A DNA stretch of 64,000 bases, from NCBI GenBank assembly GCA_012295275.1, contig CM022671.1, positions 10,035,595 to 10,099,594 on the forward strand, given 5' to 3'. The notes below the pieces were generated by a model, which saw only the letters and a program-made list of their open reading frames with translations, had not been told where the DNA came from and made no database searches. How positions within the stretch are numbered: position 1 is the stretch's first letter; each line of letters begins with the position of its first letter. The translations under genes and the position numbers were made by a program. This DNA is from Chrysomallon squamiferum (lineage: Eukaryota; Mollusca; Gastropoda; Neomphalida; Peltospiridae). Of the stretch, positions 1 to 9,887 are shown one piece after another.

Positions 1-1019
1 GCAATTTGTTTTAACTTATTGAGGTGAAATACCCTTTACACCTATTGCTGAATTTCAATACACTCATTCCTTTTTAAAGCATTTTATTTCAATCATCAAA
101 ATATTTTATTTGTTATGTTGTAGAAAAAAACATTAGTTTTTTAATTTTTTCATAAATTATTCAAACCATACTTTGATATATTTCTGAATGTTGTTTGTGA
201 TGTTTTTATCAATTATTTATTTATCTGCATCTATGATAACTGGGAAATAATAATATGTTCCATTTATTTTAATTTTAAAAAAAATGTACGTGCTTGTGCC
301 TTTAAATACTTCTAGAAATGATATTTAAAAAAAAAAAAATGTTGGTTGTTGTCCTTTCCTTTCTCTGTTTTGTTTCTCCCTTTTCTTCCCTCCCTATCTA
401 GCTGCTTTCATTTTTATCATGATCATAACTGTTATAACTAATATGCAAACATTTAAATAATAATATTTGTATACCAGTAAAAAAATTACCATTCCTAAGT
501 CTTTATTTAAAGGCTTAAATTCTGGTGAAAGAATATGAAAATATTTGTCAAATAACTTAATCTAATTATGTTTAACATTTATTTAAAAGATAAAATTATA
601 ATGAAACTTTTCTGACTGGGACAAAAATTACACAAAAATTATGAATTTTTTCACAATTAGAAGTAGTAGTTGTTGTAGTAGTATCTAAAATGAATTGTTC
701 TAATCTATTACATCCTAAGCTTCTGGAAATATGTATCTTTACCACAGCATTGTTAATGATTAATGTTATTAACAAAGTTTTGCACTAATGTTAGTGTGAC
801 TGAATAACTAAAGGGATTATGGGTTGATGAGTCAGTGAATATCAATGAATCGAACTTCAAATATGTTTTAATGAACTGAATTTCCAGTGCCTGTTCTGCA
901 TTACTCTGATTATGAGGAGGTGCATATAAAACATTTATTTTCCACTGATTGGCAAGTGTCAAAGCTGAAGCTAAAACAGCAAATATCTTGAGGTGAAATA
1001 TTTCTTTCCTTATTTTCAG
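1..1019. other. AT-rich stretch with no supported gene
   Basis: I see no conserved coding exon here. The one notable item is a short + strand reading frame at 339-401. It starts ATG and encodes a hydrophobic 20-residue stretch beginning MLVVVLSFLCFV, then meets TAG. It looks like a secretory signal peptide on the same strand as the cysteine-rich exons that follow, but there is no convincing splice donor before the stop, so it is not called a gene. The end of the stretch (about 1002-1019) is a pyrimidine-rich tract ending in TTTTCAG, a good splice acceptor for the next feature. Confidence 0.5.
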
Positions 1020-1272
1020 GCTGCTCTGCTATTCAGCAAAATCAGTACACAATGTAATCTCAAATGCGCCACTGACCAGTGCTGCATTTATTATTCAGCC
1101 CCTCTGGTCAGTAGAAAGAGAGCTCAAACTGATCCTATTGTTGGCCCAATTTACCCTTTGAGCAAGATGTCAGCCAATAAAACAACATGGAGAAAGATGT
1201 ATTGAGGGTTTGACATGTCATGCAAATGGACCATCTGGTTAAGATGCTTATTTTGGAACCTGTATGGCGTGA
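1020..1272 (+). pseudogene. Broken 3'-terminal exon of a prokineticin/astakine-like cysteine-rich secreted peptide (copy 1)
   Basis: The exon begins after a clear acceptor (TTTTCAG at 1013-1019). The first frame reads a cysteine cluster of the form C-x3-C-x5-CC, then a basic segment, and runs out at a TGA about 1203-1205. A one-base frame change near 1165 restores a second part with a C-x-P-x5-GE-x-C pattern, a further L-x-C and a final G-x-C, interrupted by an in-frame TAA at 1240-1242 and ended by TGA at 1270-1272. The order CC, C-P, GE-x-C, L-x-C, G-x-C matches the colipase-like fold of AVIT/prokineticin and astakine peptides. An AATAAA follows at about 1380. One frame break plus one stop point to a dead copy. 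Other colipase-fold families such as Dickkopf cannot be excluded from cysteine spacing alone. Confidence 0.55.
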
Positions 1273-1649
1273 ATTAATTACTGCTGCTGCTTCAACTACT
1301 ATTACTGTTATTTACTACTATTATTTCTACTGCTACTAATAATAACTATATGGGTTCATCTTTGCATGAACAAAGACTGAATAAAAATTTGACATTTAAT
1401 AATTTGTTTTGAATAAACTTGACAAAGCTGTTCTCCCCTCTTACATATTTCACAAGAATTTCAAAGACAAAGTGTCAAAATAACTTTAACTTTTTTAAAA
1501 ACCTACTAACACAGTTAGATTGAGTTACTTTTTCTTTCACCAGAATTTAAACCTTCAATTTGTATGTAAATATCCCTACTTTTAAATGTTGTATGAGTAA
1601 TTTTATGATTAAATTTTATGATAAATAAACATATTAAATGAAACAATAT

Positions 1650-1652
<3 letters not shown>

Positions 1653-1716
<64 letters not shown>
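1653..1716. repeat. (GA)n microsatellite
   Basis: Pure dinucleotide tract of about 32 GA units, lying between the two broken cysteine-rich exons. Confidence 0.97.
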
Positions 1717-1719
<3 letters not shown>

Positions 1720-1925
1720 CTGAGTATGGCTTTGATTTGTAACTTAAACAGTTTTTAATTATTAATGTTGTTTTGTGGGTATGTATCTGTGCACGTGTAT
1801 ATTTTCTCTTTCGTATTATATGAATATCTAAGAAAACGTTGATGCATTCATTACATTAGTTAGCTTCATGGTACTGAGGTAATACCGGTGTTAAATCCTA
1901 ATTACTGAGTACATTTTATTTCCAG

Positions 1926-2143
1926 TGTCAAGACTGTGGTAATCGGTGCCCACCAGGAACATGTTGTGTTCATATATTTTGCCAGGTAGACGTCGAATGC
2001 TTGTTGATGGGTACTGCAGAAAACTGAATCAAGAAGGAGACACCTGTGAGAGAGATGTCAGTTTTGGTGATTGCCCAAGCACAGACGGCTTGAAATGTTC
2101 AGTTACAGCAGATCAAATGACTGGTCACTGTGTCAAAAAATAA
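1926..2143 (+). pseudogene. Frameshifted 3'-terminal exon of a prokineticin/astakine-like cysteine-rich peptide (copy 2)
   Basis: The exon follows the acceptor TTTCCAG at 1919-1925. The first frame reads C-x2-C-x3-C-x4-CC up to about 1967. Within the next few codons (about 1968-1985) the frame must shift by one base to continue into a basic segment, a GYC, then EGDTC, CP, GLKC and a final GHC followed by lysines and TAA at 2141-2143. That order is the AVIT/astakine layout and is closer to the family than copy 1. AATAAA lies just downstream at about 2165. Apart from the single frame break the exon looks well preserved, so either a recent pseudogene or a base error in the assembly is possible. 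No signal-peptide exon was found, so the gene is incomplete in any case. These peptides are secreted cytokine or toxin-type ligands in other animals; the role here is unknown. Confidence 0.55.
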
Positions 2144-2369
2144 AAATGTTTTAAACATACTGAGAAATAAAGGCAAGGGATGTTTTTGTTTGTTTGCTTG
2201 TTCAGTATATAAAAGTATGGTATTTACAGCTACCCCAAAAAATAAAAAAATTAAGGGATAAATGCATCATTGACATTATTTGTTTGAGACAAGGTAATAA
2301 TCTATCTAATTATTGTCAGAATTTCTATAACAATTCATGAGGTTATTTGCATCCCTTTACTTTTTAATC

Positions 2370-2943
2370 CATTGGTTCTCAAAAGGTGTGCCCCATGAAA
2401 TTCTAGGATCTAGGAAGATATTTGTGATGATAAAAAATTGATTATGTTAAGAGCATAAATTTATCCAGTTAGAAATAGCCGGTTGCTAGAAGATTTTATA
2501 CACGTTGTACACTCGTTCGAGACGAAACTTTGGCTGATGAGCAAGTGCGGCTGCTCAACGCTGCTCAAGGCTGCTCAGTAGTTTACCAGTGACAGTATGA
2601 GTGATAGCATGTGCAAGTGTGATAAATAACCTATCACTGTCACAGTCACTACCGATCTAAAACTTTAATACTTTATGGAATCTTATCCTTTAATTTTACA
2701 TTTGTTAAAAGCAAACAGTTGATAAAAGTTTTCCCTCACTGCACCATGTACACCATTAAAAATATAGCCTTTGTACAGTTTTTTGACATTTTAAAAATCC
2801 ATTGCTTTGTATTTCATATTACAATATTTTTGAAGAAATTGCCCATACTTCTCAACACAAAATAGATAATGAATAAAGATATATACTCACACAAGGGCGG
2901 TAACTCTAAATATATCAATGAACATCTCTCACACAAGGGCAGT

Positions 2944-2985
<42 letters not shown>

Positions 2986-3425
2986 CAGTGTACATCTCTC
3001 ACACAAGGGCGTTAACTCTAAATATATCAGTGAACATCGCTCACACAAGTGCGGTAACTCTAAATATATCAGTGAAGATCGCTCACACAAGGGCGGTAAC
3101 TCTAAATATATCAGTGAACATCTCTCACACAAGGGCGGTAAATCTAAATATATCAGTGAACATCTCTCATAGAAGAAAAACAAACGGTACGGATTCCAGA
3201 CGAGAACTGTTTATACGCGAAATGATAAAGAATCTGACGTAGATGTAGACAGTGAGGATAGACAACCTCAGCAGTCTGCTCCGCAACTTATTCACCCGCA
3301 ATATCCCGCTTTCAGTTATTTATGTATTTTTGTAAATTTTTCATTATATTTCTTAGCATTTTGTGTGTCGTGTGCCTGCAATTTTTTCAAGTGTCCTCCG
3401 ACTTCAAAACGTTTGAGAACCACTG
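2370..3425. mobile_element. Non-autonomous hAT-superfamily DNA transposon
   Basis: The left end begins CATTGGTTCTCAAA and the right end finishes TTTGAGAACCACTG, a short terminal inverted repeat close to the common hAT end CAGTGGTTCTCAAA. Both ends are flanked by the same 8-bp target-site duplication, TTTTAATC, at 2362-2369 and 3426-3433. An 8-bp duplication is diagnostic of hAT insertion. No intact transposase frame is present across the 1056 bp. Short frames from about 3172 to 3242 could be transposase debris but are not identifiable. The interior is partly taken over by a 42-bp minisatellite (2886-3171). Confidence 0.85.
2886..3171. repeat. 42-bp minisatellite inside the hAT element
   Basis: About six to seven copies of a 42-bp unit containing CACACAAGGGCGGTAACTC followed by an AAATATATCAGTGAACAT segment. 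One copy has been invaded by a CT/TA microsatellite at about 2946-2985. The period is divisible by three and lacks stops in several frames, so spurious open frames appear on both strands. Confidence 0.93.
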
Positions 3426-4353
3426 TTTTAATCTATTGGGATGTATTATGAAGAAAGCGTAGCCTATCATATGGCGCCCAGCAGTGGTCACGATCAAATG
3501 AAATGTAAATGTAAACTTAAAATCTAAGTAGTTAATTCTGTCCTTAATTATTAATTGTGAGGCTATACTTGTTTTTTCATTCACACACACACACACATGG
3601 GCCAAGAAGAAGAATATCCATTAATGCTATGATAATGAATAAAACATTTTTTTTTTTTTTTTTTTTTTTTACAGCAACAGATTGCAAGTTCTCAGACGTG
3701 TTGTTGATAAAAAGTGTATAAGATTTGTGGAAAAGATCGAGCCTAAATAACTACATATAAAATACTACATTTAAAAAAAAGAAAAGAAAAAAAAAAAAGA
3801 AAAAAGGAAAACAAAAGAAACAATAATAATAATAATAATAATAATAACAAAAAGAAACAGAATTTTTTATTATTATTATAGAATGTTTAAAAAAGATCAT
3901 TGAATTAATATATTATAAAATTTAAAGATAATTTTGCTGAGTTTAACATATAAATATTCAAGAAATTTTGAGATTTGGGATAAATCGCATATTGACTATC
4001 TTACAGATAATTCAGTATTTATATTGTATTTATCTGTCTATCTATCAGTCTACACACACACATGCACACAGACATAAGTAGACTGGTAAATAGAGAGAAA
4101 GAAAGAGAAAGAGTGAAATAGAGGTACAAACACATGTATGCAAAATAAAATATAAAAAAATTCTGAGTATACGAGTGTGTGTCGTGTATTTGTTCCATAT
4201 GGTGAGTCATGGGAATACTAGAGTACGCTCACGTCACGCAGCTAACCCAGTAAGATAATATTTAAACATTTTATATCTGTCTCTTCAGTTTTCACTTCAA
4301 TCAGGTAAGCAGAGTTTGGTCCTTTTTCACAAATGTGATTTAAAATAATAATC

Positions 4354-4391
<38 letters not shown>

Positions 4392-4713
4392 TTTCAAAAC
4401 ACTTTGTGTACTCTGAACAGAACGCAACGCTTAACGTCTTTCAGATAACATTTATTTGTTTAATAATTCAAAAATAATCGATTATTATTATTAATATTAT
4501 TATTATTATTATTATTATTATTAAAAACAAAAAGAAAGACAGCTTTCTAAGTAAGAATTCAACATTAGAAACTAAAACGAATTTAAAAGGTTATGATTTC
4601 AAATAGATTCTGTAAGAAAATATATTATATAAAATTTAAAAAATACTTTATTCTGAAATAATGTGTGTGTGTGTGTGTTTGACAGATCATTCTTACATTT
4701 CAGACGGAGCATC

Positions 4714-6349
4714 ATGAAGGTTTTAGTTATCGTGACTCTGTGTATTGCAGTAACTTCAGCTTACGATGGTAACTTTTATCATAAATATAAAATTATACTT
4801 TAACAATCAGTAAACATTCTTCGGGTGTTATTATTTCATTTTAATCTGTTCTTCAATAAATATTTTAAAATAACAATTTTAATCAGTTATTTTAGGTAGA
4901 TCAAGCTAAAGTGACACTTAAAATTCATATATATGAAAATATTGTGATAATAAATTTTGAAGATCAGTAACTTTGTTATTTTAATAAATTATAAAGATTT
5001 AATATACAGGGTGACTGGAAAGTCATTCCCTATTTTAAACAGTCCATAATTTTTTTATTTGCACTTGATTAAAAGGATTTCCAAACTTCGTACGTGATTC
5101 TACCTGGGCACGTTCTTTTAGAGTCAACTTTCTTTGCATCTTAATAGGGTTTTTGAATTTTAAACAAAATAATTAATCTGAAAAGAAAAACAATAATACT
5201 TTTAAACAAAATAATCATCTGAAAAGAAAATAACAATCTAGATTTAATTTTCATATATTAAATAACATAAATGAAGGAACTGAGAAAAAAGTAAGAGCAA
5301 ATTAAAAAATTATGAACTGTTTAAAATAGGGAATGACTTTTCAATCACCCTGTATATAATATACAAACGTTATATTTCATTATAAAAAAATATTTCTTTA
5401 TTTCATGAATTCTTCATATTATTTTTATTTTATTATTATTTTTTTTTTTCTCTTTAATTTATTGTTATTGCAGAGAGAGGCCTTGCAGACTTTCTTGAAA
5501 ATGCCACCAAAGGAACAAAACTGGGTACAGCATTTGAAGTGATCAGTGCTTTTGGAAAAGTTAGCAAATTCATTCATGATCTTAAGAGTATAGCACCAGC
5601 TGCTCATGCTGCTCTGACTGACAGCATCAGAGACATCAAAGGAAGCATTAATAAGGTCACAACCAAACTCACAGGACAGGTGGAAGATAAATTAGGTACT
5701 GATTATGATTTTTTTTTCTTTCTGTTTTGTTATCGTAAGGCTTCCTGTAGCTACGTGGTTGTCTCAAGATGGTTGTAGCAAAATGATAATAAGCATTGTA
5801 GCATAATGACTGTGGCAAGATGGTCGTGGCTAAACTGTTGTTGCAAGACGGATATTGCAAAGAGTTTTGTGGCAGTATATAATTAGAAAGTTATAGCTAT
5901 ATGAATCTTGCATAACTATATAATGATAGAGTAAGAGAATAGATAATGTTCTGTTTAGAAATAATTTTTGAAAATATTTATTTATTGTTGTTAACCATTC
6001 ATTTATATTATTTTCTTAAAAGGTAAACGCGGCCTAGCAGATCTTCTTGCAAGTGCTACGAAGGGAACTAAATTGGGAGCCGCCTTTGATGTCATCAGTG
6101 CTTTTGGAAAAGTGAGCAAGTTTATCAAAGATCTGAAAAACATCGCTCCCACAGCCCATGCAGCCTTGACCGACAGCATCAAAGATATCAAGGAAAGCAT
6201 GAATAACATCACAACAAAACTCACAGGAGAAATCGAATCCAATTTAGGTATGTAATGGAAAAGTCTTTGTTATTATTATCATCATCTCCGTTATAATTAA
6301 TATATACAAATATTTAAATATTAGTTTAAATTAGTAAACAAAGTACAGA

Positions 6350-6407
<58 letters not shown>

Positions 6408-6759
6408 TTATGTCTATAATTTTATTTTCTTAAAAGGAAAACGCGGCCTAGCAGATCTTCTTGCAAGTGCTACGAAGGGAACTAAATTGGGAGCCGCCTT
6501 TGATGTCATCAGTGCTTTTGGAAAAGTGAGCAAGTTTATCAAAGATCTGAAAAACATCGCTCCCGCAGCCCATGCAGCCTTGACCGACAGCATCAAAGAT
6601 ATCAAGGAAAGCATGAATAACATCACAACAAAACTCACAGGAGAAATCGAATCCAATTTAGGTATGTAATGGAAAAGTCTTTGTTATTATTATCATCATC
6701 TCCGTTATAATTAATATATACAAATATTTAAATATTAGTTTAAATTAGTAAACAAAGTA

Positions 6760-6856
<97 letters not shown>

Positions 6857-7425
6857 TTATGTCTATAATTTTATTTTCTTAAAAGGAAAACGCGGCCTAG
6901 CAGATCTTCTTGCAAGTGCTACGAAGGGAACTAAATTGGGAGCCGCCTTTGATGTCATCAGTGCTTTTGGAAAAGTGAGCAAGTTTATCAAAGATCTGAA
7001 AAACATCGCTCCCGCAGCCCATGCAGCCTTGACCGACAGCATCAAAGATATCAAGGAAAGCATGAATAACATCACAACAAAACTCACAGGAGAAATCGAA
7101 TCCAATTTAGGTATGTAATGGAAAAGTCTTTATTATCGTCATCGTCACCTTTATAGTTAATATTTGCAATACCATTAAACAAAGTACTTATGTCGATAAT
7201 ATAATCGCAAACCTTTAGCCTAGGCTTTTATCCATAACAGTTTCCAGCAGCAATCCTATTTGTATATGTGAATATTATTGTATATGTGTAATTATATATA
7301 ATATATAACATATTCAGTTCTGAGAAAGAGAAATATATAGAGAAGGGATACAGAGATACAGGCAGTAAGCAATAACAATATTAACAACAACAACATATTA
7401 ATAATAATCACAGTATAATTCTTAA

Positions 7426-7485
<60 letters not shown>

Positions 7486-7766
7486 GAACTGGAAATTCTT
7501 GAATGTTTTATTTTTACTTTGATAAATAATTATTCAGATTTGTTCTTGCAGGGAAACGATCATTAACAGATCTTCTTGCGAGTGCTGCAAAAGGAACGAA
7601 TTTAGGGAAAGCTTTTGATATTATAAGCGCATTTGGAAAAGTGACCAAACTTATCACTGATGTAAAAAATATTGCTCCAGAGGCGCATGCCATCTTAACC
7701 GACAGCATCAAAGACGTGAACGTCGCCATAAGCAGCATCGTAAAAGGACTCATTCATGCTTTGTAA
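4714..7766 (+). CDS. Secreted tandem-repeat peptide precursor (signal peptide plus five GKR-joined helical repeats)
   Basis: Six exons: 4714-4768, 5474-5695, 6023-6247, 6437-6661, 6886-7110, 7552-7766, giving 388 residues. Exon 1 is a signal peptide (MKVLVIVTLCIAVTSA, then YD). Each later exon encodes one repeat and every intron is phase 1, so exons are interchangeable modules. Repeats 2-5 each begin Gly-Lys-Arg, the Gly completing the preceding unit. Repeats 2-4 are 72 residues after KR, with two predicted amphipathic helices split at N-I-A-P (Pro40), no cysteine, no Arg outside GKR, and an N-I-T sequon. Repeat 1 starts with ER instead of KR; repeat 5 is shorter (68 residues) and ends in the stop codon. 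GKR is the classic signal for prohormone-convertase cleavage and C-terminal amidation, so this may be a polypeptide precursor. That is inference. I do not recognise the family; helical antimicrobial or pore-forming peptides, pheromones and structural secretions remain options. An acceptor-like TTTCAG at 4697-4702 just before the ATG suggests an upstream non-coding exon. AATAAA overlaps the stop codon (7765-7770). Confidence 0.85.
5007..5352. mobile_element. Mariner-like MITE in intron 1 of the repeat-peptide gene
   Basis: A 346-bp element with inverted termini of about 55 bp. The left end starts CAGGGTGACTGGAAAGTCAT and the right end is its near-perfect complement, finishing ATCACCCTG. Both sides carry the dinucleotide TA (5005-5006, 5353-5354), the Tc1/mariner target duplication. 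There is no coding capacity. The interior has an imperfect direct repeat around 5160-5230. Confidence 0.85.
6351..6401. repeat. (CT)n microsatellite in intron 3 of the repeat-peptide gene
   Basis: Dinucleotide tract of about 25 units, at the same position as the longer tract in intron 4. Confidence 0.95.
6764..6850. repeat. (CT)n microsatellite in intron 4 of the repeat-peptide gene
   Basis: About 43 CT units. Its greater length accounts for most of the size difference between introns 3 and 4. It is a plausible substrate for unequal crossing-over. Confidence 0.95.
7427..7485. repeat. (ATT)n microsatellite
   Basis: About 19 trinucleotide units in intron 5 of the repeat-peptide gene. Confidence 0.95.
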
Positions 7767-7799
7767 TAAAGATAATGTTACAAAGATAAACATCATTAT

Positions 7800-7800
7800 C

Positions 7801-7857
<57 letters not shown>
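7800..7857. repeat. (AAT)n microsatellite
   Basis: About 19 units just downstream of the repeat-peptide stop codon, probably in the 3'UTR or shortly after it. It produces a spurious poly-Asn frame. Confidence 0.95.
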
Positions 7858-8049
7858 CAAGATTGTTGGAAGATTATTTATTATTTGTCTTACTATTATG
7901 CTGAAATTAAAATTAAGTATTTTGAAATTAGAAATTATCTGTTTACTTCTTTATACAGGTCGTCTTACAGTCCCGCTACAATACTTAATTAATGTTGTTG
8001 ATTTCTACTTAATATGAATATAAAGTTTTTTTCATTTCTTTTTACATAT

Positions 8050-9843
8050 TTAAGATGTTTCACTTTCTCACATTCGTTAGTACTAGGCCATGTACATGAG
8101 CCTTGGCAGACAATCAAATATCTCTACACGTCACTAACAGCAAAACAACTGAAAAACCTAAACTCTGCGACTGGTTAAATTAAAATAAACTGCGTCATTT
8201 GTTTCATCAACGATCAAATTTTGGCATAGGTTAAACAACGTAAACTAAAACGGTGCAGAACTACAACATGTACAGTGCGGGAGTACAACAATTATATTTT
8301 TCATATATTTTGAGTTGTTTCCCTCTTCTTTTTTTTTCTCTTAATCTGTGGAAAACACTGCGTGTTTTGTTTGGTTTTTAGGTGTTTCATTTATTTATTT
8401 ATTTTATTATTATTTTTTTTTTTTTTTTGATATATGAGCGGTTTGGTATTTTAAAAGATATTGTCCTGTAATAAACTGAGTACTCACTCTTCAATCTATT
8501 ATACTGCAGAATACTTAATCATCGTCATATTTTATTTCAGTGAAATATTTTGTCATAATCAGCTGTGTAATTTATATCCATCGAGAGAACTTTAGAATCA
8601 GCCTGACATTGGAAAATAGTCGATTATTTTTGGCTAAATAATGACCTCTAAGGTTAGTTTTTGGTTTCACATAATTATATCACTATGTTTAGATAGTGAC
8701 CAAATTAAATCTCATTAGAATACCTCAGACATGTTGAGAATAATGATAGTTATTTATTCGTGCCATTTTACTTTTTAAGATACTGTAACCAACGCTGAAC
8801 TAGCAAGTCACTCCAGTAAACTAAATTATCTCATCTACGATCGTTCGAAAAACTGCATTTTCGATATCATTGAAAAAACAATAATTTTTCTTGGGACTGC
8901 CAAATAACATAAAATACGAATATTCACAATTGAATTATGACTTATTTATTAAGTTTAAATTGGACGTAAGGAATATATAAACATAACAAATAATATGAAC
9001 AATTAACTTTCGAACAGCACATTTTTAAACACATATTAATTGATGAATTACTGATATTTTAAATTCTGTTATTTCTACTGTATTTTAGAAACTTGAAATT
9101 ATTGGTTCGTTAAATTGTGTATACTGTTGTTTTGTTGTTTTTACACAATATGTTTATTAATACAGTTCCGTGATCTCATACAGAAACTGTGATCTTTGTG
9201 TCTGAGTAGTAAAAGTAGTAATGACAACAAAAGCAACAATAAACAACATTTAACTTTAAGAACCTTTTTAATTTTTGATGAAACATGTGTCGCAAACGAT
9301 TTATATGTGAAATTTCAGAACATTTCATTTATTTATTTATATATATTTTTTTTTTTCGTTCTGGTGAAAATAACACATATAATACATTTTACTTATTTAC
9401 TATTGATCATATTTTGATAAAATTTTGGGAATTGGACCTTCTACAGTTATACATACTAATTTATTATCGGTTGACATTTGAAGATTGGACCCAAGTCGAT
9501 TTTAACCTAGGTCGGACATTACTATTCATAGAATCCATATTATTATATGTAATCATGGCATATCAAACTTAAGTCACCCATAGCTTTATTCTTCTTCTTC
9601 TTTTTTATGAACCCTTTAATTAGTTTAAATCAAACACAGTTCACTCTACAATGTGTTTAATGACTGATACAAATAAACAACAAAACAACAACAAAAAATA
9701 ACAATGAAATAAATAAAATAATAAAAATAAATAAATAAATAAATAAAGCCAGAATATTTACTGGTGCTGGAGAATGAACCAAACATTTCGCTGCCTTGGT
9801 TAGCTGATGGAGTCGTTTTCTTCATAAATCTAGCGGTAAGGAC

Positions 9844-9887
<44 letters not shown>

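Larger units (their letters stand above)
6023..7110 (+). repeat. Tandemly amplified exon-plus-intron units in the repeat-peptide gene
   Basis: Exons at 6023-6247, 6437-6661 and 6886-7110 are each 225 bp. The second and third appear identical and the first differs at about two positions: a Thr/Ala change in the proline turn and a silent change in the GKR glycine codon. The introns between them (6248-6436, 6662-6885) share the same sequence and differ mainly in the length of a CT tract. The offsets are 414 and 449 bp. Intron 5 begins with a related but diverged version of the same sequence. Identity extending through introns shows recent duplication or gene conversion. Confidence 0.95.

Noticed and set aside
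1946-2143. 65-codon frame starting at ATG 1946 as an independent small gene
   Set aside because: The ATG lies inside a better explained exon: an acceptor at 1925 and the first cysteines are in another frame, so this is the second half of a frameshifted exon.
2918-3242. Overlapping open frames of 69-84 codons on both strands
   Set aside because: They are the translated 42-bp minisatellite and CT tract; a period divisible by three keeps several frames open.
6003-7105. Repeated antisense frames of 79-80 residues opposite the repeat-peptide exons
   Set aside because: They are shadows of the sense repeats: they have no splice context of their own and recur only because the exons recur.
7514-7753. 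Antisense frame opposite the last repeat-peptide exon
   Set aside because: Shadow of the sense exon, which has a clear acceptor, phase and stop.
7756-7992. Poly-asparagine reading frame
   Set aside because: Translation of the (AAT)n microsatellite beyond the true stop codon.
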